From Puffinus mauretanicus (lineage: Eukaryota > Chordata > Aves > Procellariiformes > Procellariidae), in the NCBI GenBank assembly GCA_023333565.1, contig JAJKFH010001538.1, positions 2,283,001-2,347,000 of the forward strand: 64,000 nt of DNA. The letters are read 5' to 3'. Below, piece after piece: positions 1 to 13,286 of the stretch (position 1 is its first letter; every line of letters starts with the position of its first letter). The notes beneath the pieces are model-generated. The model did no database searches. It had not been told where the DNA came from and saw nothing but the letters and a program-made list of their open reading frames with translations. Position numbers and translations under genes: made by a program.

Positions 1-1650
1 ATTTATAAAGAGATATGCTCCTGCCTGGGAGCCCAAAAATAATATCCAGCCAGTAACCCAAATCCAGCTGTAATATGTGATTAAATTGATGGCTGTGGAG
101 ATAAGCAAACTGCAGCAAAGGCAAAAGATCATGAGGAAATATTAAACTGAATTATTTACACAACAAAATAATGAATGAAAGCAGAGCACAGACCAGCACA
201 GAATGAAAGCTTTCCACATGGCCAGCAGTTTAACTTCCAGCCAAAGGTGGGAATCTAATCCTAAACCTCCATTATTTTTTTTAACGGGCAAGGACAAGTA
301 TATGACCCTATGTAATAAGAACCATTTTTTCCATTGGTCTTATAAGCAGACCATGAACTTTAGCTCCCATCAAACAGAGGTGATGGTTTGTGTGCCAAGC
401 AAAGAAAGCCACTTTGGAGCTGAAGGTAACTTATGGGTCCCATCCTGCCCTGCAGGCACCTGCTGGCCCTAGAATCACCCTCCTGGGCCTCCTTCTCTGC
501 TAGAACATATTATTTCTGCCAGACAGCAAGTCCTAAGCACTCCTCCTTTCCCAGATGAAAGTTTTGGGTTACTTTGGGCGAGCAGTTGTGTTAAAAGACC
601 TCAGCTAACAAGCCAGCAGCAAAAAAGGCACAAAGTAGTTCCAGGGCACAAGGGTGTTTTACCTCCTCTTTATCGAATACAATCACTTTGTCCTAAATTT
701 AATGGAGAAGCTAGTCCTGGCAGACCAAAGTCTCCCTCCAACCCCTACTTAAAAGCAATACAAAAATTCACCATCGCTTTGGTAAGCCGAGGCGAGGCTC
801 AGGCTATTTTGGGCAGTGGGGGCAAAACAACAGCCCCTTGCTCAGCTCAGCATCTGGGAGGAAGGGTAGAAGCAACCTCGGAGCTGCTAACCTGAGGGTG
901 AAGATGCAAATGTTCGCTGCAGATGGGGCGCATCTCTCAACCAGACACTCAGCATGACTGGAACACCAAATTTAAAAATATAGGCATGACGAAAACTGGG
1001 GTGTTGGAAAGAGAAACCTGAACTTAAGCTCTTAAATCCATAATTCAGCTCATAAATAAGTTGATTTCAAGACTGCTGAGCATCCAATTAATAGGAGCTA
1101 GCTGGGCCTTAGCATTGAGAAAATCAAGTCTTCTATTTAAGAGCCTGGCTACAGATTTAGGAGGCTGATTTTGGCTTCTGTTTTTGAAAAATATTGGATG
1201 AGAAGACTTTCGTGTCATGCTCTACTTGCACAGGACTATTCATGAAATAAATGCCAAAATTCAAGGTTTTAAACTCTGTACTCCAATACTGATGAAAGCA
1301 CACCTATGGATATGAGAGGCAGATGGAGTAGCAACTGAGGCGGCTGCAGTTTTGTGGAATATGGGCCACCTTGCCCTGGGTACTGATACAGACAACAGCT
1401 TTGTGGCCCTCAGGCAGCGTTATCCCCTCTGCAACTCTCCCCCAAAAAAGTGTTGTCTAAGGTAATTGCTCATTAGCCTTCCCTTTTTGAATATGCAGAA
1501 AAAGAATTTTCAATAAAAAGTAATTATAAAAAAATCACTCAGCTCTTTGGGACATGAGCAAAGCCTGCTTCCAAGCACACATCTGGTAAATTGAGTTTGA
1601 GTTCAGACATCTGAGTGGATAAAAACCCACAAAAATGCATGAAATGAAAA
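1..1650. other. Non-coding unique sequence, left edge
   Basis: No exon, RNA gene or interspersed repeat could be recognised. The longest open frame is 89 codons, with no domain and no codon pattern suggesting selection. The stretch is AT-rich with short A and T runs. It could be intergenic or intronic; the sequence does not decide. Confidence 0.55.
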
Positions 1651-1900
1651 TGCTGACCAACCTCTTACTCCAGCAGTATGAATGGGGTTGCTATAATGAT
1701 AGAAAACTATTGATTGTCAACTACTGTCTTGTTCAATTGATCAGGTCCTGCAAATCTCAGATAACGCTCGTGTCATTAGAAGCCAGTATTGTGCTCTCAG
1801 CGGCTATGACTGATTGCCATGCTATCAGAGCTTTGATTGTCTGATAGTACAAGTGTTGGAGAGCTTTGCTATTGATTTGTAGATAAAAACATTCCGGTAC
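1651..1900. promoter_or_regulatory. Candidate conserved non-coding element (1.65-1.90 kb)
   Basis: Base composition is balanced, there are no long homopolymers, and CAATTGATC, TTGATTGT and GATTGCCAT type cores recur, as is common in vertebrate developmental enhancers. It contains an inverted repeat, CTATCAGA at 1822-1829 with TCTGATAG at 1840-1847, extended by one wobble and one T-A pair. Both strands have short open frames here, but they are mutual shadows without protein character. Conservation is inferred from sequence style only and is untested. Confidence 0.22.
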
Positions 1901-4900
1901 CTTGAGACCTGTCAGTGAAATTCTTTGGATGGAAAATAGCATTGTACTTTAATGGTAGGTCATTTGCTAATTAAGTTAATTTACAAAGAACTTTTTGGGG
2001 GAAGAGCTGTTACACACACCTATGATTTGCCACTAGGCAGGTGGCAAAACCTACTGAAGGACCAGGTCAACATGCTCTACCTGAGCTAACAGTTCCTTGA
2101 ACAGACCTGCATATGTCTAACTTTAAGGTTAAATTTACTCTTAGCTGATCAGCGTATGAAAATCACTATAAAATTTGGACTAATGATGCAGGTGCTTCTC
2201 AAGAAGAGACCTACAGCAGTAAGGTCAGGTTGCTATAGCTTCCATAAAGAAGCCCTACGGTGCTGTGCATTGCTGTGCACCTTCCTTTCAAGCCCTTCCT
2301 ATGCCTGACCCCTTGTGGGACTTCACTGTTTATACGCTAGCCATTTCATCAAAAAGTGCTATCAAATCTACATCCCAAAGCACATAAATCCAATTATTTT
2401 CTTATTCAGGTTCTGTTGGCTTTGCTTAAAAAGAATTCTCCACTGAAGGCCACTGACAGTGTTAGTCTAATTATACTGCTTATTCATCTCTAGCACTTAA
2501 GGATGATGAAATTAGGCCTTATTAGTTGGTAACATTTTCATTTAGTTTTTCATAAGGTGATTGGCACATTGAAATTACAGCACTACCTGGGATGCATTCA
2601 ACCCAGCTGTAGCTCTACGTGGAAGTAACACACAAGGTCAGCTGCTGGGTGTGAAGTCTCCCAACAGAAGCCTCTATTCAGAATTGCAAAGCCGAGTATC
2701 CATTTCAGACGCAACCTTTTCCATTACATTGCAGTTATAACACAAACTGGGATTATTTTCATCTTCTTATGATAAACTTTGGATAATAGCTGTGGATTAT
2801 ATCCTTCTTTAGAAAAAGCTCCTTCTTTTTTTTTTAATTTAACCCCTCTGTGGATTATTCCACTGCTGTTAAGATTTTTAGAATTCACATTCACAGGCGA
2901 AAAGCTCAAGAATTCCCAAACTTACCACATTAACAAACCTATATATCCAAGGAGACTTTATCTAAGACTTTAAATCCATCTGAAAATAATCTTTTTCATT
3001 TTGTAGCTGCTAAACTAAAAAAAACCAATAAACAAGTTTCTAAAGCATGAAAACATACTTCAGCATCATTATTGTACTGGAGAATTTGAGGTTTTAGAAG
3101 AATAGCTGGCATGTGTAGATGACCCTTGTCAGGTTGCCAAAAACGTCTTTTTGGGAAAATATACTTTTATGTTACAATGTGGGTTTCTTTATGTGAAAAA
3201 TGCACTTTATATACAATGAGATGTAAGATGAGACCATACAGAGGAGGTCAAAGCGAAGGACTTCTGGTGACCTGAGAAAGGGCTCTTTCCAGGAGAGGAC
3301 ATGTTCGGGGGTACTCTGAGTCCCTGGGTTTGGATGTCCCTCCTCCAATGCAGATCAAATGAACTATTTCCAAATTGTGCATGCCAAAGCATATGTCCTT
3401 TGCCTGAACTGAAAGCAAAGTCCTGAAGAGCTGTGATGCAGCTTGGCTTCATTAATGGCTGAGAGCATCTCTCCCTGGCCCACCTTGAGCTATTTTCTTC
3501 ATAGAGAAGAACCATCTCCTGTCGTCCCACTTCGGCAAGAGAAAATTTGGGTCATGTGGAGCGGCTTTTGCTATTCCACTTAAATTACAAGAATAAAGAC
3601 AGCAAAACTGTAGTTTCCTGTAGACACGTTGCTTTTAGCTTTACCAGCTTATGCCAGCTCTTGAGCACAGGTTTGTTTAGAGAAAACACAATATGGCCAG
3701 GGTGTGGGAAAATTCAGTAGCCTACATTAGTTCCTGAATTTGTTGATTATAACCCATGAATACTTCTGATATTTCTAAGCAAATATGCCACATTAGGGAA
3801 AGCAAAAATATTTCTCAATGACATTTTATTCGTGGAAAAGGTGAGGACTGGCACCACATTTAGTAAGCCTAGTAGATCCACCTAGTTTCTAAGCCAATAC
3901 AATACAGCTTCTTTTAAAAAAAAGGAAGACTGTAAAGTTTGAAAAGAAACACGATATTGTTTGCTTTTTACATTGATGTTGTTAAAAGGCTTGGCAGAGG
4001 TTTACATCATAATGGCCAGGTGATCCTATCAGCTTTCTCTGAGGTTTTGGGTCGATTACAACCAGCCAGTTCCTGATTGCAACAATGGCAATGTCTCTAA
4101 TGTTCATGATCTTTAATATCACCTTGGGGCAGGATCTCTGCTGATGGGAGGAGGAGAGGGCTCACCCTGCACAGCTGACACTGCTTGCCCTTAAAATGAG
4201 CAATATGAATAAATGGAGGATCACCCCCAGGATAAGATCCTGCTCTTTCTCATCTTCTGCTCTCCTCCTCTCCAATCTGGCAACATCTAATCTTTTATTA
4301 AAGCTTGATAATATTTGTGTCTATTTTTATCCTTATTTGAGGTGAATTACTTCAGTTTCACTTATTCCCCTTCTCTCGAGAGGAGTGTGCCATAAACAGG
4401 CGACTTTTGGACTCATGCTTTGTAAAAGTGTTTTCAGGATCCCAGAGGATGTTTGGGATGGTAAAACAAAAGCGATGCTTCACAAAAAGGAAAGCCCTCA
4501 AATACAGGCCTCACTGTCCATTATTTCCAAGTCTTGAACCTTTTAAGGAAAAAGGAGCATTTAATTCAAAGACGCTATGGGGCATTTTTTTTTTTTTTTT
4601 AATATTGCTGAAGTGGTCTGCTATCTTTAACTATAAAAAAAAAAATCCAGGATATAAAGGCAGTTAAAAACCCCATTCTGTTAGCAAAATCTACAAAAAT
4701 AGCCTTAACTACAGGTTCCTGCTTTTATTGTAAAAAAGAGACATTTCTTTGCAGTACCCCCCACCCCTTCACTTACGTGTCCTTTGCAAAAGTTTAAAAC
4801 AAATTACAAGGAATTGAGAGCTTAAGGATACCTCTTTCCTTCTCTGAAGTTAAGAATACCGACTAAAACTAAAGGGTATGTTCTTCTCCCATCCTTTCAG

Positions 4901-5690
4901 AGAAGTTAGAAAAAAATATATTTAGCTGTTGTGCTTCTGGCAAATGTTTATGCCAAATTTAGTCCTGGGGTAAGCGTGGAAAGAATTTTACACGGGGACA
5001 TAGAAACCTAAAGCAAAGATGTCGAATTTTGCTTAATTTAGGCATTTACTGCATTTTCTTGGACTATTGCTAGAGAAGTGCTTAAATCCAGAAGATGGAT
5101 TAAACACACATTGCTGGGTGACCAAAGCCACATCTTCACCGGTCAGGAGGATTACTTCTTAATTCATGTTAGCTACAGGATCTACAAATTAGCGAGAGGT
5201 AAGAAATCCTTGTGAAAGACGGACAGCAACAGATGAAGGTATGCTCTGCCTTCAGACTGCATTCTCTTCAAAGGGCCATAGCCATATCTGCGCGCTGACC
5301 CTAGTGCAAAACCCAGGACTTTCTTCCTAAGGAAAGGAAAGACTCACATCCCAGGACTGCTGCAAGAAGATAGCAGATCATGAAAACATTTCTCAAAATT
5401 GTCTGCACTTACAGCATGCATACATAAGGGAAATTATACACAAAGAAACAGAAAAGTTTTGCTATTTATTTCCAGTTAGTTGGGATTCAAGACATTCCCT
5501 GTAAGAAGTCCTTTTCCATAAAGCCCTTCAGAGTTTAACCTAGTCTGCTCTGTGATATTCCAGCTGTCAAACCAGATCTCCGTCAACTTTTTCTTCTTTA
5601 CTCTTGACCTGAGTTTCTCTAAGAACATTGTTTTAAATTAGATCCCATGAGAAACATGACAGTAAATTCTTAGTTTCCTGATGTTTATAG
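1901..5690. other. Non-coding unique sequence
   Basis: No gene or mobile element was recognised. Visible details are a small stem, TTTGCCAC at 2026-2033 with GTGGCAAA at 2041-2048 and a 7-nt loop, and T runs at 2826-2835 (10 T) and 4585-4600 (16 T). Open frames of 107 and 86 codons near 3.2-3.5 and 4.4-4.7 kb are low-complexity or lack protein features. Confidence 0.5.
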
Positions 5691-5965
5691 AAGTTGCCAT
5701 GGTTTTCCCATCATTATAGTGATGTTTGAGGCATTGAAGGAGAGGAACCATTTGTTAGTTCTCTTGTTGTCTGCTTTCCATTCACGAAAGCAAACATAGG
5801 CGGAAATTTATTGACATCCTTGATAAATAGCGTGCTGCTTTCTTTTGCAAGAATTAATTTATCCTATTACACTAAGACATCATCACACATTTGGAATGTG
5901 ACTCCATGCCCAGTTGCACCGATTTTGTGCCATGGAGATATCACTTCCCTGTGTCACAGAGGAAA
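5691..5965. promoter_or_regulatory. Candidate conserved non-coding element (5.69-5.96 kb)
   Basis: This is a homopolymer-poor, balanced stretch with AATTAATTT and TTATTGAC cores and several short symmetric motifs, for example CACATT-TGG-AATGTG near 5,888. No open frame of note. It resembles an enhancer in style; that is an inference. Confidence 0.2.
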
Positions 5966-7659
5966 GAAGTGATGCTCAGGACTTCTTTCATGTATTATAT
6001 TCTTCTATATAATAATTCTGAGGACATGTCATCAGCTCTTGTCATGTAGGAAGAAAATGAGGGAGGAGGAAGCTTTTGTTCCATAATGCTGTATTTCAGT
6101 CATTTAGTCTTATTGGTTTTGTGCAGCTAGGAACGAAAGATGTAACTTTAGGCTTGCTATTGCTCAGGATACATACGCACTAAAGAAGAAATGAGAGCAG
6201 AAAAACCACAAATCTGCAATAGTGGGAGCAGAACTTAGGATCTACATATTTAAGGCTCCTAAATATGCAGACAAGTACTCAGAGAGGCCCAGGACTAATT
6301 CCAAATTTTTGTCTGTCCCTTTGATGCAGACAGAACATTATTAGATGGAAATCTCTCCCTCCACCCCTCCCCCATCCATTATTCTCAACTGTAGGATTTT
6401 CCATGCAAATAATTGCATGTCCTTAAATATCTTCTTTTTATCATTCTTCTCCACTCTACCTATGGTCTACAGTAGTCACTTGCTGAGTTTTGTGCTAACA
6501 TATAGAGGTGTGTTTATGTGTTTTATGGAGTCTGGCACAAAGAGGAGGAAAACATTTGGATTCACCAGCAGGAATCCACCCCTGATGCAGGATGGTGGGG
6601 ACTGACCTTTGCTGAAGTCATTTTGCCCATTTCTTCATTGCCCAAGACTCACCCTCTCTGTCAACCCACAATTGAAGGTAATTTCACCCAGTCTGCAGAC
6701 CCTCCACTCTTACTGGGACACTTAACTCCTGGCTAGATAACTGTTCTAGTCAAGCATAAAATTATAAGCATGGTATTTTGCAGCAATAAAATCCCCACTG
6801 AAGATCCAGTTATCCCAGCAAGATACTGTTTACAGAACTGATATAAATAATAAGAGTGCTCAAAGCACTCTTGGGTTGACATTAACTGTGGCTACAGCAG
6901 GGGCTTGTGATGACTGAACAAAAAGGATGCGTCTTTTTAACCTAAAAATACACAGACTCCAGCAAAAGCAAACCACTCCAGTTTTACCACAAATAAACTT
7001 GCCGTAGTCAAGGCACTACAATTAATGCATCCAGCCTTTGGGGTGCTTTTTGTGTTGGCATCATTCATATATATTACTTTATATTAAACATTCATTTGTA
7101 AGATGAAAAATGTACCTTTTTTGGTAGCAAAGATAAACTCTTGTTTATTCCAGTTATTTTGGCAAAGCTCTCCAGCATGCCCAGAAAATCCTACAGCCCA
7201 TGCTTAGGATTTCCATGTATCACAGGGTTTTGTACCTGCAGAGGAATCTCTTAAAAGACTTTGGATGCTAAAGCAAGATTCAGAACAATGCAGCCAGCAG
7301 GCATCATAATATTTTGTCAGTAATAAAGCATACAATACTGCTTTTGATACAAAACTCCTCCCAGTGGTTTTCTCCACTAGTATTTTGGGCATTAGGGATT
7401 GCCTTTTGCAAAGATATCATACTAGGTATAGCCAAATAAAATATATTCCTTATTTTTGAGGAGGAAAAAGTGGCTTTGATCCCTTAAGCTGACTGATCCC
7501 ACTAGGTTAATAAACCTACTCGCATAAATAAGGCTTCGCATTAAACCTATGCAAGATACTCTCTCTGCAGCCAGGGGATGAGGTGTGAGTAAGCTGAAGG
7601 TCTCCCTCTTCTAATAATCTGAAAACCATTTGAATTTTGAAAGGGTCAGTGGTACTTTA
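5966..7659. other. Non-coding unique sequence
   Basis: No gene, RNA or repeat was recognised. The 86-codon and 72-codon open frames at 6.35-6.74 kb overlap each other in different frames and look random. Pyrimidine-rich patches account for the longer open frames. Confidence 0.5.
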
Positions 7660-8100
7660 CATTAGTTTTCCACTTCGCTTTTTGAGATCACGATTTCAAC
7701 GCAGTGTTGACCATTGACTAAAAACAATTTGAACAACACGGGAGTGGGAGTGCTCCGTACAAGTGAATGTAATAGCTTTGCCTCATCATTATGCGAGAGC
7801 ATTTATAGTCAAAGACAACGGCACTAATAGATTCATTCATTCAGAAACAACCCCAGACCTTTCAAGCATGCAATTAAAATCTCTGTCACTTTATATGGAG
7901 CAAAGAACTACTGTTTTACTGTCTAGTCACCAAGGTGTAATACATCTTATTTGACTGATTGTGGCACTGAAATCCACAAAACAATCAGGATTCATGAATA
8001 TTTTTGTGGCTATTGAACAGATATCTGAATTGAATTGCTTTGCAAACAGTGACAAAGTCATCCAATTAATAAGCGAAGGTACTTATTACCTGATCAAGTG
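7660..8100. promoter_or_regulatory. Candidate conserved non-coding element (7.66-8.10 kb)
   Basis: This is a 440-bp stretch of unusually even composition, with dense homeodomain, SOX and RUNX type cores: CAATTTGAACAA near 7,723, CAATTAAAA near 7,870, TGTGGC near 7,961 and 8,005, and CCAATTAATAA near 8,052. An inverted repeat, CTGATTGT (7955-7962) and ACAATCAG (7981-7988), flanks a second RUNX-like CCACAAA. No long homopolymer interrupts it, unlike its surroundings. It has the best enhancer-like appearance in the left part of the window. Conservation is not tested. Confidence 0.27.
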
Positions 8101-9569
8101 TGAGAGAAAAAAAAAAAGTCAGAAACATGAGACTGGGAGGACTCTCCTGGGTCACTTTGTCCCCTGAGAGGCAGGTAACCACATCACTTGGGTCAAACAT
8201 CATCTTAAATGACTTTTCTTTTTTACCCAGCCAGCTCCTGCAAGGGCTTCCCAGAACCATGCTGCTCCAGGCTCCCATTAATTTATGGCTCATCTGTACT
8301 CATTTGCTGTCACGACAGTATCATCTTTTAGGTTAAGAAGTTGTTCCCTTACTCTTGCCATCTATATAGAGCAACATTCAAAAGTTTCATTTTGCTGGCC
8401 CAAATAAGCTATGGGTTTGGCTCTTTCGGTTTCATTCTGTATACTTTCTCCCACATCATTATCAAACTCTACACTTTGCTCTACATTTTTTCAGCTTGAA
8501 TCCATCTATTTTGACTATAAGGGATCGGTGCTGTATTCTGTACCCTTACTGATAATTTTCACAAAGACATTAATGCCTCTGTATAAATGGAGGAAATACT
8601 TCAGCTGTTTAATCTTACAGTACATTTGGTTTTTATACAGCTATGCTGTTTTAGTGGTTCATAATCACCCTGCGATCAAACACCACGCCAGAATCTTTCT
8701 CCTCATTAGATATTTCTAGCTGATGAGTTTCTGCCTTATAGTGCCAATCCTCACTGCGAGTCTCTAAGCCCATAATCAATCTCACTTTTCCTTCCCTTTC
8801 AAGTTTCCTACATATCCACAGAAAAGGTAAGCACGTCTGGAGGCCTTACGTACAATTGTTTTTCATGCGGGGGGGGATGCCACTGGCAGGCAGGTTTTGT
8901 ACCTCTGGCACAGAGACATTCCAAGCCTCTCTCATGAGCTACTCATTCCAACAGATTACCTTCTCAGGTTTGCCTTTCTGAAGTAAAATATTAGCTAGAG
9001 ATTTCATCTTTCTTATTATTCCATTTAATTTAAATGGAGTTATTTATGTCACTTGGTTAAAGGTTATTTTCTCCAAGAAGTCTACAAAGCCAGATGTAGG
9101 AAAGCACTTCTTCCTATGGGTTCAAGGAATGTTGGATAAGAAATCCATGAGCTATTACATCAAGGAATAATAATTAGGCTCCACTATCTATTACCATTAT
9201 ATGTTCCTCTGACATTATCCGCAAAGTTAAGTCTCCCCATCATGACACTGTTCCGAGTAACAATCATTATTAACAGCCATATTTCCATTTCCAAGACTTT
9301 TTTAAGAAATGCCTGTGAAGTCAGTTTTTTCACCATGCCAATAACCACCACCAGTTATCAATATAGGCTGTGCAAATGAATATTTACCATCTGAAGGGCC
9401 AAATTTCTTCCAGTGACATTAAGGTGCTTACCAATGTGAATACACATTTTTTTAAAAAACCCACATGCATATAAACTGATTAGATGTTTGAATCTTATTA
9501 AAACCAATAGTAGTTAAAGCCTAACCAACCCACTTGTGTGCTTTTGGAAGACTCACAGGGCACCAACCT
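8101..9569. other. Non-coding unique sequence
   Basis: No gene or repeat was recognised. A 12-base A run lies near 8,107 and a G run near 8,869. The 102-codon open frame at 8,411-8,719 reads as a hydrophobic random frame with no conserved residues. Confidence 0.5.
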
Positions 9570-9594
9570 AAAAAAAAAAAAAAAAAAAAAAAAA
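9570..9594 (+). repeat. Poly(A) tract, 25 A
   Basis: There are 25 consecutive A residues on the plus strand. A tail of this kind could mark a retroposed copy. However, the sequence immediately upstream matches no transcript or SINE I know, and I see no flanking target-site duplication, so simple homopolymer expansion is the more economical reading. Confidence 0.85.
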
Positions 9595-11690
9595 GTCTTT
9601 GAAAGTCTAGTCCGAAACACAGTTCAGTACGTGAAAAGTTGGGGGAGATGGGGAAGGGGAAAAGAGATATTGTAAAGGCTTTTCAGTGTGACTCTTATTG
9701 ATCCAGCTCCAAGTTATCACAGATTTACTTGCTACTCATAGCCTTGCCTTCTGTCCTCCCAAAAGAGCGTTTTGTCATCTTTGGGAAGGACTCACAGTAC
9801 TGCCGCTGGTGAAGGGGCACCACCTGCAGAGCTTTCATTTCACTAAGTCCTCAATTCTAGTCATCCAAACGCCACACAAATCAACCAAATCCCCATGTGC
9901 TCTCCTATTATACCTTGCCATTACTTCTTCCCTCCATGCCTTCTTTATGGGACAGTGTGTTGGAACTGGAGCCATCGTGGAGAGCACTGCAGTCCATGGA
10001 GGAACCTCAGGGTCTAGCCCCATCAGCCACTGCTGGCTCCATCTTCCAGGGGCTCATCCCTCTGCCCTGCTCGTAATCCAGTGCCCAGCATAAAGCAGGC
10101 ACTCAGAGCCCTTGCATTAAATCCAACTCTGGTGAGTACAGTGTAACAAAGGAATTTTAGTCGCAGGCCAGATCACATTAATGTCCAGGCTATTGAAGAG
10201 TAGTCAGAAAAACAGAAGATAAATATCCAGACGCATGCCCACAGGCGCACAAAGATATCTCACATCGAGATCTGTACTTCAGAACATATATGATACTTAT
10301 TGGATTAAAAACAAGAAATATAGCACCGCTGACAGCTTTCCTTAAATATTGCGCGTGAATTTACTGGGTTCAATTCAGGCAAATGCTTTTAAAAACAGAC
10401 ATTCGCTCAAGCGGCAGAAAGGGAACAGAGGAACAAACCATGCCTTGATCTGCTCTTGGAGTAGTGTAGCAAAGCAACAATTTAGCCTGAAAATATATCT
10501 TTTTGTTAGCAGAAAAACACACAAAACAGAAGGCTCCAGGTTAGCAGGTGGGGATTTTTTTCAAGGTAGAAAGAGAAGACTCAGGGGGCAGATGATTTTG
10601 GCAGCAAAAAGTGAGGAAAGGCAGATTTTGTGCTTATCTTCATATGACTGTGATGGATAGTGTGGGTGTGAATCGTTGGATATGCAAGTTGAACATACAC
10701 ATGAGGACATCAGTCTCCCCAGATTTCCAGTACAGTTAGGGCATGCAAAGAGTCTCTTGTTCTCTTTCATCTTCTGCATAGCTGTGTCCTGCTGACCGCG
10801 TGGGAAGCTGGACTCACAAGCCTTGACTTGGGGCAGGATGAACATCTGGGCCGGTCATGACAGCCTTAGTGGAGTCTTGCTTTTGCCAAGACTGTCAAGG
10901 AAATGTCTTTGTGTCAAGGAAAGAAAACAAAGGGAATTTCTGGAAAAGATATGCCTCTGCATATTGAATAGATGCATGTTAAATAAAGCCAGTTCAAATA
11001 TTGTTTTTAATTAACTCAATTTTTTTTTTTAACAGAAAAACAAACAACAGTAGTACATGATACAAAGGAGGAGCAAGAGCCTAGCTTGGGCAGCAGACAA
11101 TGCAACTTGAGATGCTGACAAGTTCATAAAATGTAACATTTCTGGAAAGCCTTAATTTTACAAAACACAAGGGGCCCTGGCTGCTCCAGCAACCAGCCTG
11201 ACCATGCCACCAAGCACTTACCAAGTTTAACAAGGAGGGATGGCAATTTTGGTTTCTCTATATAAAGAAGCCTGTCCAACACATCTTCTATGACATGTTT
11301 TAGAGCTACATACAAGTCTCAGAAAACATGACTGAATCTTGAGTCCCTGCCCACAATCTCCAGGACCTCAGTCCAACTCCTATCTCACACACCACCACCT
11401 GGATTGGGGTGCCACATCCTCTGACACGTGAGCATCCATATTAAAGAACCTGCCTTCCATCCACCAGATACGAAGAAGTATTGCCAGTACGACATCAGAT
11501 TGCCATCTCATTCAAAACAAAACAGAGACAATGTCTTTCCACACTAGTACTATTGCCTTTTCCTTCCACGACAGACGACACAGCTAAGCACAGCTCATCT
11601 GACCGCAGATGTGTAGAAGAATGGAAAAGAGCAACAACACATTAACAACCATACCTGCTCCCTGATACAAGCAGCAAACCTTCCCTATTC
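9595..11690. other. Non-coding unique sequence
   Basis: No gene or repeat was recognised. The 131-codon open frame at 9,698-10,093 is GC-richer than its surroundings but has a shadow frame on the other strand and no domain. An 11-base T run lies at 11,020-11,030. Confidence 0.5.
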
Positions 11691-11691
11691 C

Positions 11692-11785
11692 TGCAGCATT
11701 TATGAGTGCACTTAAACATATGGATCAGGGACCTTTGGTAGCAGCTGAAAAACCTGCTAGGATCACTGCATCATTTATGAGTGCA
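11692..11785 (+). repeat. Short direct repeat spaced 75 bp
   Basis: A 19-base segment, TGCAnCATTTATGAGTGCA, occurs at 11,692-11,710 and again at 11,767-11,785, differing at one base. The 75-bp offset suggests an old tandem duplication whose remaining parts have diverged. Sequence beyond the 19 bases aligns poorly. Confidence 0.6.
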
Positions 11786-13165
11786 ACTGAGAATATTAGC
11801 TTATTAGCACAGGGCTTTTCTCATCAGACGAGGCAGCGGCTGCACTGTCTGTCAAAGCCAATCAGCCTGTACACATCTGTAGGGGAAAAAAAAATCTCTG
11901 GTTAAATAGATCTAAATGGTTTCCATGTGGTGTGTGTGGGCTTCTAACCTTTCAGCTCCAGGAAACAAAGAGGGAGAGAGAGAGAATACCCCAATAGTAC
12001 CCCTCCATCAGTAATGTCCCTGAAGTCTCACAGGACGTTTGCAAGGTGACTTACCTACAGCAATAAATTGTTTTTATTTGCACTACATAAGGCCAATTTA
12101 AAAGCCAAACCATAAATACTCTTTCAACTACTTTGTCTCATTTACCTGAGTAGCCCCAAGCCTGAATGCCTGAGGTGATTTGAGCTGTGGAAGAAGGAAG
12201 ATGGAGCCTTTTCCGTAGTAAAATCTCAGTCCATTGGCAGCTTATAACTGAAAACCAATACCTCAACACTGCAACACAGATGTATCTGGTTTCTGTGAAG
12301 ACATGCTGATATATTCATGGCTGGATTTACTTACAAAATGAAAGCTATCAGGGTTAGGGACATTATTTTACGGTCTGTTTTGCACTGACCGTAAAGGCTT
12401 CCTAATAGATGTCTGGAGCTGCTGGGTATTACTGCAGTATAAATAATAAATAATAATATATCATTTTAAATGTAAACAGAGGCATTCTGCATTGAAGTAC
12501 CTTTTCAAGTCTGTTTGAGATGCAGCTCTATTATAGTTCACACTTGAGTAGCCTACCCTTGAGGTAACAGAGACATAGATATGAGCTGTGACATTTAAAT
12601 TAGCAAGAAACATCAAACATAAATAAAAAAGTCATCTTTGGTTGTTTCTGGAAGCTGATCACCCAGCAGCACTTGAGCACTAGGCTTTATGTTCTGAGTA
12701 AACTTATATGATTTAGTGCAGAAACACTGTAATAATTAACATGTTAATGCATGTTCTTAAAATTGCTTTCCTTAGACCATTTCCTACACTGCTGAACCTG
12801 TCATCATGGAGAAAAATTGCCCAAAACTGGGGTAAGTTCCTCTTTTTAGGAGCTGCTGTATTCAGCAAAAGCATGTCCTTTCACACAAATCTAGAAAACA
12901 CTGACAATTTTGTCACTCATGCTTGAAAGCTCCGATTTTTACCTTGCGAAGACAAGGCCAAACAGGGCTGAAGGGAAACTCGTTATCGGGGAGTTTGATG
13001 GAGAGAGGTTGTGACCACTGAACAATTAAGAGACACTTTCACTTTTAAAGTTTCATTTGATTTTCTCTGGTATTTCCTCTCGTGCTGAGTGCCATTGCAG
13101 AAATACTGGCTCCATTCCTAGGCATTTACGTGGTCATTAGGTTGCATCCCAAAGCATCATCTCAC
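11786..13165. other. Non-coding unique sequence
   Basis: No gene was recognised. A small perfect stem is present: TTTACGGTC at 12,367-12,375 pairs with GACCGTAAA at 12,387-12,395 across an 11-nt loop. A few stems of this size are expected by chance in 64 kb. AT-rich sequence follows at 12,430-12,470. Confidence 0.5.
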
Positions 13166-13286
13166 CGGCTGGACCGAACTGGCACATAGCCGGGGCAATT
13201 CCCACGCCTCCTGCCTACCGCGCTGCCACTCGCAGGTCACACCGCTCGGTTACGCTGGGACCTTGCTGGCGTTGTCTAGCAAAACG
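13166..13286. other. CpG cluster (12 CpG in 121 bp)
   Basis: Twelve CpG dinucleotides lie in 121 bp inside otherwise CpG-poor DNA. It is too short for a conventional CpG island. It may be an unmethylated regulatory site, a remnant of a GC-rich repeat or an ancient exon. No open frame or splice pattern supports an exon. Confidence 0.6.

Noticed and set aside
9570..9594. Possible processed pseudogene ending in A25
   Set aside because: Upstream sequence matches nothing known and no target-site duplication is seen.
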